DNA of 37,842 bases, taken from Deltaproteobacteria bacterium. GTDB taxonomy: Bacteria; SZUA-79; Acidulodesulfobacterales; Acidulodesulfobacteraceae. The stretch lies in NCBI GenBank assembly GCA_023489335.1, contig JAMDCP010000003.1, positions 1 through 37,842 of the forward strand, written 5' to 3'. A program made the position numbers and the translations under genes. Shown here piece by piece: positions 1-7,707 of this stretch (its first letter is position 1; the number at the start of each line of letters is the position of its first letter). The notes under the pieces are model-generated. The model did not search any database and was not told the DNA's origin. It saw nothing but the letters and a program-made list of their open reading frames with translations.

Positions 1-1
1 G

Positions 2-376
2 GAAGATATTGGCATATCTAAACTTAGAAAATTTATTATTGATAAAATTGATATCTTAGGGAAATGCTCCGATTATACAACGAAATGGATAAAAATATTA
101 GCTGAATATAATAATTCAAAAAAATATGAACCAAAAGAAATAAAAAAAATTAATTTTGATAAAGATATATTTTCTGATTCCGAGATTTTATACCTAAGAG
201 CTTATAATAATGAAATATTTTTTTGTAATCCAGACTATACAGAAAAAATAAAAATTGAAGATAAAAATAGTTTTGATGATAAAATTGTCGATAACCTAGG
301 GGTATTTTTTGAATATGACTCTTCTTTGCAATCGTGGGGGATGAAAATAAGAAACCCATATATAATTTTCAAATAA
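2..376 (+). CDS. 3' end of an unrecognised protein (partial)
   Basis: An open frame enters from the left edge and runs for 124 codons to a TAA at 374-376. It has no ATG near the edge and is clearly the C-terminal part of a longer protein. The fragment is rich in Lys, Ile, Asp and Asn and ends in RNPYIIFK; I see no membrane segment and recognise no domain. It is strongly AT-rich like the restriction genes beside it, and it converges on the restriction enzyme gene with no base between the two stop codons. That tight junction suggests both were carried together on the accessory element. Function unknown. The frame could be chance in AT-rich DNA, but its length and Asp/Glu/Lys-rich composition make a real gene more likely. 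Confidence 0.6.
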   Translation, partial: EDIGISKLRKFIIDKIDILGKCSDYTTKWIKILAEYNNSKKYEPKEIKKINFDKDIFSDSEILYLRAYNNEIFFCNPDYTEKIKIEDKNSFDDKIVDNLGVFFEYDSSLQSWGMKIRNPYIIFK

Positions 377-1888
377 TCATAAAGTTGCCTCGTTTAGTGT
401 TGTTTTTCCTTCAAGATTATAGACAAATTTATCTATATCTAAAATTCGTACTTCGATGCCTTCAGGTTTAATAAACTCAGCATATCTATAGGTATCAATA
501 AAGGCTTTTGGCGAAATAAGAACCGAATAAGCTTTTATGCCATTTGCAATATATTCTTCTAAATGCCTGTGCACAGAAAATGATTCTCTGATATGTTGTT
601 GTGCCCCCGTTAAAAGTGTAACTTCAACTAAAACTGTGTCATTATTTTCCATACATTCTATATCAGGTTTTCCGCCAGATGCAAAACTTGTAGGCAAACC
701 TTCATCATCAGAAATAAAGTTAGGCTTTACTCGCACCTTTGGCAACTTCTTAAGGATAGCTAATGAGGTCAAAAATTCTAATCTTAAAGGTTGGTCTATA
801 ATTTTTAGAATTTCGTCTTTAGAAGATTTTTTTTGGGCCAAATTGAGCATCTCTGCTTTTATAATTTCCCATTCATAATATTCTACCCATTTCTCCAGCT
901 CTCTATCGGTAATTATGACAGGAGCTTTATAAACCGAAAGTGTCCCAATTAAATTATTATCGACCTTGCTGATATAATCAAAAAAATCCTCTTCAGTAGT
1001 GAAATCCGGGTGCAAGCTATAATTTTTTACGATGTAATCAATAGCTGCCAACTCTTTAGTGTTTAAATCAATAAAACGGCCGCCGCCGCGCAAAGAAATT
1101 AAACCTGTCAAACGCATCTTGCGGATAAAATCGTCCGGATAATCTCCTATAATTGAATTATCGTTCCGTTTGGTTTTATCTAATAAATCATAACAAAGCC
1201 CTAAAATTATTTCATTACTTGGTGAATATCCATATTTATTTCGCAACTTTTTTATTTCTTGATATAGACTTTCCGCATTGTCATCTTTCCAACATAATAG
1301 CAAAGGGATTTCTAATCTTGAAATACCTGTATTATTAAAATCTCGGTCTTTATTTAAAAGTTGGATTGTCTTAATAAGTAGAATTAAAGGGACATTTCTA
1401 TTTAAAACATGGCGAAATGGATTATGGCGTTGATATTTAGCAAAAGCATTAGCGAAAACCATGAGTTCGTTTTCTGGCTTTTCCTTGTCTAATAACATTT
1501 TTCCGCTTTCAGAAAACCCTATTTTCTCGTTTTGCCGATACCATACAAAACCTAACTCTTTGGCTATTTTAAACCAGGTATCAAATCTTGAAGGCCATCC
1601 TTTATCGAAACCTGCCTCTTTATGACTTTGTGGGTTTTCAGCAAATAAACGTTCAGTTTCTTCTTCGCTTAATTCTAATTCATTTTTCCATTTTTCTTTT
1701 ACTCCAGAAATAATTCTGGTTGGCTTATATATACCTTTTCTGATTAGGGTCTTGGATATTATTGTGATGATTTCATTAGTCAAAACTTTACCATCAAATT
1801 CCATAAGAACGGTTAAAAAATTCTTTAGCCGTTCTGGAGTGCGCATGGTTGTTGTAAATAAAAGGGGTTTATATTTATTATCTCCCAT
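377..1888 (-). CDS. AlwI-family type II restriction endonuclease
   Basis: A 503-residue protein that I place in the AlwI/PleI/MlyI/BspD6I family of type IIS enzymes, which bind a short asymmetric site and cut a few bases away. The C-terminal block around residues 399-445 carries the family-like nuclease signature: SGGKPDIEC (Asp409) followed by LVEVTLLTGAQQHIRES (Glu422), a PD-(D/E)xK-type arrangement with Thr424 at the usual lysine position. The N-terminal two thirds would hold DNA recognition. Its ATG lies inside the end of the methyltransferase gene (11-base overlap), so translation is probably coupled and protection is made first. No separate small nicking subunit, as in BspD6I, is visible. 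Recognition sequence cannot be read from the sequence. Confidence 0.82.
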   Translation of the reverse strand: MGDNKYKPLLFTTTMRTPERLKNFLTVLMEFDGKVLTNEIITIISKTLIRKGIYKPTRIISGVKEKWKNELELSEEETERLFAENPQSHKEAGFDKGWPSRFDTWFKIAKELGFVWYRQNEKIGFSESGKMLLDKEKPENELMVFANAFAKYQRHNPFRHVLNRNVPLILLIKTIQLLNKDRDFNNTGISRLEIPLLLCWKDDNAESLYQEIKKLRNKYGYSPSNEIILGLCYDLLDKTKRNDNSIIGDYPDDFIRKMRLTGLISLRGGGRFIDLNTKELAAIDYIVKNYSLHPDFTTEEDFFDYISKVDNNLIGTLSVYKAPVIITDRELEKWVEYYEWEIIKAEMLNLAQKKSSKDEILKIIDQPLRLEFLTSLAILKKLPKVRVKPNFISDDEGLPTSFASGGKPDIECMENNDTVLVEVTLLTGAQQHIRESFSVHRHLEEYIANGIKAYSVLISPKAFIDTYRYAEFIKPEGIEVRILDIDKFVYNLEGKTTLNEATL

Positions 1889-3953
1889 AATTAGTTACCA
1901 AAACTTCCTGAAAATTTTTAGTGGAATTATCATGATAGCTAATGTAATTGCTTTTAATAGAATTAGTTATATATTTCTTTGCCCATCCTGTGAAGATACC
2001 GTTTCTTTTGCCTTTATAGTGCGTAACATTGGAAATAGCAAATCTAAACCCCTTACTGTTTAATGAATCTAGAAATTCTAATAATCGTCTCTCTTTCTCT
2101 TCATCCCACAATTTATTATATTCACTGGAAGTTATTAAATATGGCGGGTCGAGATAGATAAAATCCTCCTTTGAAATATCAATAGAACTTATGAAGTTGA
2201 CATAATCTAAATTAAACCAATAAACAGATTTATTTTGAGTCCATTGAAAATAATTATTTAAAGCATCAACTACGTTTTTATTAAAATCTACGTTGCCTAC
2301 CGGCAAATTGAACTTTCCGGCACTATTAAAACGTGTCATTCTATTAAACCCATAAATAAGCAAAATGTATAATATTAAGATATTTTCTTGATTTTCATTA
2401 AAATCATTTCTTAATTTTCCATAAGCCATTTTATTAAATTGGGCATAATAGGTTTTTTTAAATTTCTGCTTAAGTTCTAAGGGGACAATATCCTCTCTAT
2501 AAGATTTTGACAAACTATATTTATCTATAATGCTATCAATTTGGCCCATAAAACAATTTTGATCTTTTGCGCTTTCTAATAATAATTTATGCAATTTAAA
2601 TATATAACTATCAATATCGTTAAGAAAATATTCTTTAGCTCTAACATTTAGAAAAACAGAGCCGCCGCCGGTGAATGGCTCAATAAATCGATTTATATTT
2701 CCAGGAAAAAAAGATTGAATTTGCGGAATTAATTTAAATTTATCACCAACATAAAACAAAGGCGAGCGGTAAATTTTAGGTTTTCTATGAATTGGATTAA
2801 TTTTAGTGATAAATAAAAATTCTTTGTGGTCATTAAATTCTGTTTTTCCGGTATTAAAAAAATTATGTGAATGCTCGAAAACTGTTGTATCGCCTTTCCT
2901 TTTTAATATTTCTTCAATTTCTTCTAACCTTATTTTGTTTTTAGAAGAATTACTTTTAGAGTTATAGGTATTGTTATAAGAAACCGCTATGTATTTGACA
3001 TTTAAATCCTCGATTAATTCATTAAAGGCTTTTTTTGCATTAACGGTGCAATATCTACTCATATTTTCAGTTGGAGGTTTTAATGCAACGCCGAAAAGTT
3101 GCGGTTTTTCCCATTTTACTAAATTTTCATAAATATGATAGAAACGGCTATACTGGCGGGAATTATAAGGCGGGTCTATATAGGCAACATCAGCTGTTAC
3201 TTTACTAGCCAATGAATTGGCATTTTCCTTATGTATTTCAATTCCATCGAAATCAATTGTTTCGATTAAACGTAATTGTAATTTTTGATTCTGAAAAGGT
3301 TTTTTAATATAAGCATCAAAATGTCCAACCGTGTTGGCAATTTTATCGATGTTGTAAATTAAAGTTGCCAATAAGATGCTATATTCCTTTTCCGTTAAAT
3401 GCGCTTTTTTATTTTCAATATCTTCTCTTATATAGCCAATAATTTTAGCATTATTATAATCAAAAAATTTACCGCCAAAATTTTCAGAAAAATAATTTTC
3501 TCCTAATTCATTTGGATTCAATATATTATATTGTACTATTAAATCTTCAATTTTTTTTCTATTCCATGAGCCGACTTTAAAAAACGCCTTATAAATAATA
3601 TTATTGGAATACAAAATATCATTTACGACTACTTTCTTAAAATAATCAAAGGCTCTTTTGGAAACCGTGGCGGTTCCTGCAAAAATATCAAAAAAAGAAT
3701 TGCAATTCCCTGTTTGGGTTAAAATAGTTTCTATTATCCAATTCGCTAATTTGCTTTTATTGCCAATATATCTTCTAGATTCTAATTTAATTAGATTATC
3801 ATTATAATCTTCGATGTCAGGCTGAAAATCAAATGCAAAATCAAAAGATTGTTGTATAGGATATTTTGTTATTACACCAGAAATGGCTCTTTGAATATCC
3901 ATATTATTTCCATTATCATTTGAAATTTGCGGTTGCCGAATGGTTTTTATCAT
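1878..3953 (-). CDS. Fused two-domain DNA adenine methyltransferase
   Basis: A 691-residue protein with two complete D12-class N6-adenine methyltransferase domains in tandem. Domain 1 has SAM-binding motif X at residues 60-69 (RRYIGNKSKL), motif I at 89-95 (DIFAGTA) and catalytic DPPY at 260-263. Domain 2 has motif X at 401-408 (YVGDKFKL), motif I at 425-432 (EPFTGGGS) and DPPY at 602-605. The halves are quite different from each other. By analogy with M.FokI, such fusions protect an asymmetric type IIS site by methylating one adenine on each strand, which matches the downstream AlwI-family nuclease. The start is supported by AGGTG about five bases upstream and a promoter before it. No controller protein is present. 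Confidence 0.88.
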   Translation of the reverse strand: MIKTIRQPQISNDNGNNMDIQRAISGVITKYPIQQSFDFAFDFQPDIEDYNDNLIKLESRRYIGNKSKLANWIIETILTQTGNCNSFFDIFAGTATVSKRAFDYFKKVVVNDILYSNNIIYKAFFKVGSWNRKKIEDLIVQYNILNPNELGENYFSENFGGKFFDYNNAKIIGYIREDIENKKAHLTEKEYSILLATLIYNIDKIANTVGHFDAYIKKPFQNQKLQLRLIETIDFDGIEIHKENANSLASKVTADVAYIDPPYNSRQYSRFYHIYENLVKWEKPQLFGVALKPPTENMSRYCTVNAKKAFNELIEDLNVKYIAVSYNNTYNSKSNSSKNKIRLEEIEEILKRKGDTTVFEHSHNFFNTGKTEFNDHKEFLFITKINPIHRKPKIYRSPLFYVGDKFKLIPQIQSFFPGNINRFIEPFTGGGSVFLNVRAKEYFLNDIDSYIFKLHKLLLESAKDQNCFMGQIDSIIDKYSLSKSYREDIVPLELKQKFKKTYYAQFNKMAYGKLRNDFNENQENILILYILLIYGFNRMTRFNSAGKFNLPVGNVDFNKNVVDALNNYFQWTQNKSVYWFNLDYVNFISSIDISKEDFIYLDPPYLITSSEYNKLWDEEKERRLLEFLDSLNSKGFRFAISNVTHYKGKRNGIFTGWAKKYITNSIKSNYISYHDNSTKNFQEVLVTNYGR

Positions 3954-3980
3954 TTTAACACCTATAATAACCTTTTTTTA

Positions 3981-4008
3981 ATTATATATAAATATTCGTC
4001 TTAAACAA
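3981..4008 (-). promoter_or_regulatory. Sigma-70-type promoter for the restriction-modification genes
   Basis: On the minus strand TTGTTT (4003-4008) and TATAAT (3981-3986) are separated by 16 bases. Transcription would start near 3974, about 20 bases before the methyltransferase ATG. The surrounding DNA is very AT-rich, so a chance match is possible. Confidence 0.45.
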
Positions 4009-4039
4009 CAAATTAATAAAGAATTTTAGAAAATATTTA

Positions 4040-5071
4040 CTATTTTCCCCACACATCATTAACCGCTTTCCGTAGTGTATCTGGCACCAAATGGCTGTAT
4101 CGCTTCGTCATCTGCGTAGTCCGATGTCCCAAAAGTTCCCCGGTAATATAAAGGCTCGTTCCGCCCATAACCATCTTGCTTGCGAATACGTGTCGTAAAT
4201 CGTGTATCCTTAAATCCTTTAATCCGGCATTGCGGCAGGCTGTCTTGAATGAATGCTTAAAATCGACGATTTTTCTGCCGGAATTGTTAAACACATACAA
4301 ATAATCGTCCTCTCTCTCAATCCCGCTTAAAAGGTCTTTTAAAGGTCTGGAAACGGGTATGTAGCGGTCATGCTTCGTCTTCGTCGCCTTTATTGCGATT
4401 ACGCCGTTCTGTAAGTCCACGTCGTCCCATTTAAGGTTGAGAACCTCTCCTTTTCGGCAGCCGGTGTAAATTAAAAAAGTAATAATGTCGCGGGTAAGTT
4501 TATTCGTGGCGCCGGCGATGAGTTTCTGCATATCTTCATCGGACAGGGTTTTGAGGCGGGAAAGTTCGTTTAGTTTTTTAACACCGGCACAGGGGTTTTT
4601 GTCGGTATATTTTTTCTCTATGCAGTAATTAAAAAAATTGCGCATTATGGCAATTTCGTAATTAATAGACCTTAAGTTTATCTCCGATTCCTTTTTCCCT
4701 TTATTTTTCGCCAGGCCCATTATTTCGCGCATTCTTTCGAACTGGTAATTTTTAATATCCGGCGTTGCTATATTATTAAACGCTTTGTTTCCGAATACGG
4801 GTAGGAAATGATTTGCGGCGGTTCTTTTTCTTACATCGGGATTAATTTGCGTCTTTAAATATTCCTGCCAGAGTATAGCAAAATTTGCTATACTTTTTTT
4901 CAGGACCGGAATCCTGTGTTCTTCTCTTGCCATATCGGTTTGCTTAGCTTCCGCGATAAGTTTGGCCGATTGCTTGTCCGAGGTTTTAGTGCTGCCCTGG
5001 TAGTGCTTTCCCTGGTAGGTTATGCTATAGTACCAGTTTTTAGAGTTTTTAGGCCTGTAAATGCTTGCCAT
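4040..5071 (-). CDS. Tyrosine recombinase / site-specific integrase
   Basis: A phage-type integrase of 343 residues when started at the ATG at 5071. That start has AGAGGGG about 10 bases upstream and gives MASIYRPKNSKNWYYSI, a common integrase opening; a TTG 33 bases further out is open but less likely. The catalytic set is complete in this numbering: Arg206 (TGCRKGE), His290 and Arg293 (HDLRH), His316 (LGHR) and Tyr325 (KRYSHL). The N-terminal arm-binding and core-binding regions are present, so it is not truncated. The gene begins about 140 bases from the 3' end of tRNA-Gln, the standard position for an integrase whose element recombines into that tRNA. It probably mobilises the restriction-modification genes to its left. 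Confidence 0.92.
   Translation of the reverse strand: MASIYRPKNSKNWYYSITYQGKHYQGSTKTSDKQSAKLIAEAKQTDMAREEHRIPVLKKSIANFAILWQEYLKTQINPDVRKRTAANHFLPVFGNKAFNNIATPDIKNYQFERMREIMGLAKNKGKKESEINLRSINYEIAIMRNFFNYCIEKKYTDKNPCAGVKKLNELSRLKTLSDEDMQKLIAGATNKLTRDIITFLIYTGCRKGEVLNLKWDDVDLQNGVIAIKATKTKHDRYIPVSRPLKDLLSGIEREDDYLYVFNNSGRKIVDFKHSFKTACRNAGLKDLRIHDLRHVFASKMVMGGTSLYITGELLGHRTTQMTKRYSHLVPDTLRKAVNDVWGK
4873..4893. repeat. 21-bp palindrome inside the integrase gene
   Basis: Perfect 10-bp arms GTATAGCAAA / TTTGCTATAC around a single central base. The arms repeat the GTATAGCAA motif found twice in the integrase leader. It codes for SIANFAI, so the protein sequence is compatible. It could be a binding site for the integrase or a repressor; this is inference. 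Confidence 0.5.
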
Positions 5072-5094
5072 TGCCGATTTACCCCTCTTTAAAA

Positions 5095-5116
5095 AGTATA
5101 GCAATAGTATAGCAAA
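5095..5116. promoter_or_regulatory. Tandem AGTATAGCAA repeats in the integrase leader
   Basis: Two direct copies of AGTATAGCAA (5095-5104 and 5106-5115) spaced 11 bp apart, about one DNA turn. They lie between the predicted integrase promoter and its ribosome-binding site, a good position for an operator. The same motif forms the palindrome at 4873-4893. Confidence 0.45.
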
Positions 5117-5137
5117 ATAATGTCATACCTATTCATT

Positions 5138-5167
5138 TTTATACATTTTTTTGCATAGGCTTGTCAA
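5138..5167 (-). promoter_or_regulatory. Sigma-70-type promoter for the integrase
   Basis: TTGACA (5162-5167) and TATAAA (5138-5143) on the minus strand with an 18-base spacer. The predicted start near 5131 gives a leader of about 60 bases that contains the tandem AGTATAGCAA repeats. Confidence 0.55.
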
Positions 5168-5212
5168 GAGGAAAATCGTCGGAACGGCTTTTTTTACTGC
5201 GGTTTTTTTAAA

Positions 5213-5286
5213 TGGCTGGGGGAGAAGGATTCGAACCTCCGTAATGGGAGTCAGAGTCCCAGGTCCTGCCGCTAGACGATCCCCCA
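5213..5286 (-). tRNA. tRNA-Gln (anticodon CTG)
   Basis: A 74-base tRNA on the minus strand with encoded CCA. The acceptor pairs TGGGGGA with TCCCCCA, including the U1-A72 pair typical of tRNA-Gln. The anticodon stem TGGGA/TCCCA encloses loop CTCTGAC, giving anticodon CTG for codon CAG. The T arm is GGAGG-TTCGAAT-CCTTC with one G-T pair. Overall it resembles E. coli glnV. The integrase lies just beyond its 3' end, so the 3' half of the tRNA is the likely attachment site and has been restored by the insertion. I did not find the duplicate attachment site within the window. Confidence 0.96.
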
Positions 5287-5329
5287 TTTTTGATAAATTC
5301 TTGTTTTTCCTGCAAGAAATCGTTTTCAT

Positions 5330-5359
5330 ATTATACAATAAGATCTTAAAAAAGGTCAA
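5330..5359 (-). promoter_or_regulatory. Promoter of tRNA-Gln
   Basis: TTGACC (5354-5359) and a perfect TATAAT (5330-5335) on the minus strand with an 18-base spacer. Transcription would begin near 5322, about 36 bases before the tRNA. Confidence 0.65.
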
Positions 5360-5438
5360 TAAATAAAAGCGCTAAGCTATAAAAAAAATAATGCAAATCA
5401 TATCGATTTTCAATCAAGTAATCGAATAATACGGATAT

Positions 5439-5467
5439 TTGCAAAAACTTATTAATATTGATATATT
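5439..5467 (+). promoter_or_regulatory. Candidate promoter of the L,D-transpeptidase gene
   Basis: TTGCAA (5439-5444), a 17-base spacer, then TATATT (5462-5467). The predicted start near 5474 leaves a leader of about 45 bases. The rest of the 5287-5518 gap holds the tRNA promoter and otherwise shows nothing recognisable. Confidence 0.4.
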
Positions 5468-5518
5468 TAAAAACAGTATTGACTTTACACATGCAAATTA
5501 ATCGGAAAGCAAGCTTAC

Positions 5519-6586
5519 ATGTATCTTAAAACTCGGCATTTTTATATTTGGGTTATATCTATCGTTATTATTTTTATTTTGCTTATCGCAGGTTTTACGC
5601 AATACCTTTCGTCTATACACAAAGCGTCCGCCATTTCGGACAAATCAAAATCAAAATCCGCCGCCGCCTTATCCGATAAATACTCCGGTCCTTTAAAGTG
5701 CGGCGGTAAAGCCGTATTCTCCTGCACCGTGAAATATTTGCATTACCTGCATTATCTTCCGATTTCCCATGCCGGTAAATACGGTTATGAATTTTCATTC
5801 CCTGTTCCCGAAGTTTTACAAAAAGTTGCCGACTCATATACATGGAACTCCCGGAATCCTTTTATACTGGGGGCAATTACGCAATATCTTGAGGCGTCGG
5901 GCAGGCTGCGCGACGGGGAATATGCAAACCCGCAGATAAATGCAAAGCTTTTGTCCGAATTGAAGAAAAGTGCGGCAAACGGGGAATTTGACCCGTACCC
6001 GTGGAAATGGGTTCTGGTTAGGCAGGCCATAAAGGGGGAAATGGTAGAGCTTTATGAAAACGGAAGGGAGGTTTTTTCGTCTCCGGCAAATACGGGGGAA
6101 TTTGCGACCACTCCCGACGGAACATGGTATGTTTTTCTCCGCTTTCGCAAAACGGCAATGAGCGGCCTCTCTCCGTCCCGAATTTCCCTAAAAGTTTACG
6201 AATCGCTGAAATCAAAAGATCCCCGCATGGTCGGCTGCTTAGACGGACACCCTGTAAAATGGGTTGCATACAAAGATTCCGGCATCAAATATGTGGATTA
6301 TTTTGACGGAGGGATAGCATTGCATTATATTTCCCGCCCCCGTTACGGATTTCCTCAATCGGCCGGGTGCGTGGAGCTGCCGTACAGCAATGCCAAATTC
6401 TTACACAAAAACATAGGTTACGGAACAATAGTCACGGTGTCGGGAGTCGCCGGGCAGGCGGCGGCAAAACGGCGTAACGGCGCAAATGCCCAGGATGCCT
6501 GCTCCCAACCCAGCCCCAAAGTTAAACCTGTCAAACCGCTTCCGCAAATCGAAATTAAAGCTAACGCGTTAAACGAGCATATATGA
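5519..6586 (+). CDS. L,D-transpeptidase (YkuD domain), membrane-anchored
   Basis: A 355-residue protein with an N-terminal membrane anchor at about residues 8-30, so the rest should be periplasmic. The C-terminal YkuD domain carries the catalytic signature: His269 (ALHYI) and Cys284 in SAGCVEL, matching the S/T-x-G-C pattern with a following Glu. Such enzymes cross-link peptidoglycan between meso-diaminopimelate residues or attach proteins to it. The middle region (about 90-170) is alpha-helical and unassigned. The last 45 residues, after the catalytic domain, are Lys/Pro-rich and low-complexity, possibly a cell-wall contact. The gene stands alone and converges on the radical SAM gene. A weak GGAAAG lies 12 bases before the ATG. 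Confidence 0.85.
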   Translation: MYLKTRHFYIWVISIVIIFILLIAGFTQYLSSIHKASAISDKSKSKSAAALSDKYSGPLKCGGKAVFSCTVKYLHYLHYLPISHAGKYGYEFSFPVPEVLQKVADSYTWNSRNPFILGAITQYLEASGRLRDGEYANPQINAKLLSELKKSAANGEFDPYPWKWVLVRQAIKGEMVELYENGREVFSSPANTGEFATTPDGTWYVFLRFRKTAMSGLSPSRISLKVYESLKSKDPRMVGCLDGHPVKWVAYKDSGIKYVDYFDGGIALHYISRPRYGFPQSAGCVELPYSNAKFLHKNIGYGTIVTVSGVAGQAAAKRRNGANAQDACSQPSPKVKPVKPLPQIEIKANALNEHI

Positions 6587-6622
6587 TTAATATAATTTTT
6601 TAAAAATACCGATAAAAATGAA

Positions 6623-7666
6623 TTAGAACGCTCCGTATATCTTATACCCGCAGAACTTGCATTTTCCGCCTTCTATAATATTATTTTCTAAGATATTATA
6701 TCCTTCCCTTTTAACCAAAAGGCTTCTGCATGAAGGGCAAACGGTGTCCTCATAGCCGTCAAGCCTTATATTGCCCACATAGATATATTTAAGCCCCGCA
6801 TCCTTGCCGATGTTTGCGGCAGCCGTAAGGCTTTTTTCCTGCGTAACGCGCCCGTCCTGCATCTTATAAAGCGGAAAGAACCTCGAAATATGCCATGGGA
6901 TGTTTGCATCGACCGATGCTATAAAATCCGCTATCGCCCTGATTTCTTCCGGATTATTATTGTACTCGTCTATCAAAAGCGTCGTAATCTCGAGATGAAC
7001 CCCGTTTTTATAGAACATCTTTACCGCTTCCAGGACCGGTTCCAGTCTTCCGCCGCATATTTTTCTGTAATTGCTATCATTAAAAAATTTTATATCTATG
7101 TTGGCGGCGTCCAAAAGCCCTTTTGTTGCGCCAACGGACTCCTCAGTGTAATAGCCGTTCGTAACGAATACATTTTTTATCCCGTTTTTATGGGCAAGTT
7201 CCATAACATCCAAACTGTAATCGAAAAAAACCGCCGGGTCGGTGTAAGTGTATGCAATAGATTTGCAATTCGACCTCAGCGCACTTTTCACCACATCTTC
7301 CGGGGGCACCCTTTCAAGGTCTTTAAAATATTCAAGATGAGATTCATAGCCTTCATCCCTATAACTCTGGGAAATATCCGCATTTTGACAGCCTAAACAT
7401 CTGAAATTGCAGCCGGGCGAGGCAATCGAATAAGAAAAAGTTCCCGGTAAAAAATGAAATAGCGGCTTTTTTTCAATCGGGTCAACGCCCTGCGCCACTA
7501 AAATTCCGTAATTTATGCTGTATAGCTTACCGCCTTTATTGGCAATCGTCCTGCAAACCCCCGACTTGCCCTCTTTAATCCTGCACTTATGCGCGCATAT
7601 CAGGCATTGGGTATATTCCCTTTCCTTCTCTTCTCCGGTTTTTTTGAAAAGCCTTATCTCGTGCAT
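6623..7666 (-). CDS. amrS: AmmeMemoRadiSam-type radical SAM enzyme (AmrS-like)
   Basis: A 347-residue radical SAM protein related to pyruvate formate-lyase activating enzymes. Cys86, Cys90 and Cys93 (CNFRCLGC) form the CxxxCxxC iron-sulfur site. Additional cysteines near the N-terminus (CLICAHKC, then GVC) and at the C-terminus (CPSC, CKFC) would bind metal and are characteristic of the group found with AMMECR1 and Memo proteins. Those two partners are absent from the window. The biochemical product is not something I can state from sequence. A strong GGGGAGG precedes the ATG. The gene starts 41 bases after the stop of the diguanylate cyclase gene on the same strand, so they are probably co-transcribed. 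Confidence 0.87.
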   Translation of the reverse strand: MHEIRLFKKTGEEKEREYTQCLICAHKCRIKEGKSGVCRTIANKGGKLYSINYGILVAQGVDPIEKKPLFHFLPGTFSYSIASPGCNFRCLGCQNADISQSYRDEGYESHLEYFKDLERVPPEDVVKSALRSNCKSIAYTYTDPAVFFDYSLDVMELAHKNGIKNVFVTNGYYTEESVGATKGLLDAANIDIKFFNDSNYRKICGGRLEPVLEAVKMFYKNGVHLEITTLLIDEYNNNPEEIRAIADFIASVDANIPWHISRFFPLYKMQDGRVTQEKSLTAAANIGKDAGLKYIYVGNIRLDGYEDTVCPSCRSLLVKREGYNILENNIIEGGKCKFCGYKIYGAF

Positions 7667-7707
7667 TTTTTTTTACCTCCCCTTTTCCTTCCGCCGCTCT
7701 ATTTCTA

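Noticed and set aside
150-359. Minus-strand 69-codon frame near the left edge
   Set aside because: Antisense to the partial plus-strand gene that runs off the edge; Phe/Tyr/Lys-rich composition typical of a shadow in AT-rich DNA.
2-1888. A small BspD6I-like nicking subunit for the AlwI-family enzyme
   Set aside because: The partial neighbour shows no PD-(D/E)xK-like segment and no second nuclease frame is present nearby.
5129-5366. Open frames on both strands around 5129-5366
   Set aside because: They run across the tRNA-Gln gene; the tRNA explains the sequence.
6890-7396. 168-codon plus-strand frame
   Set aside because: Fully antisense to the well-supported radical SAM gene.
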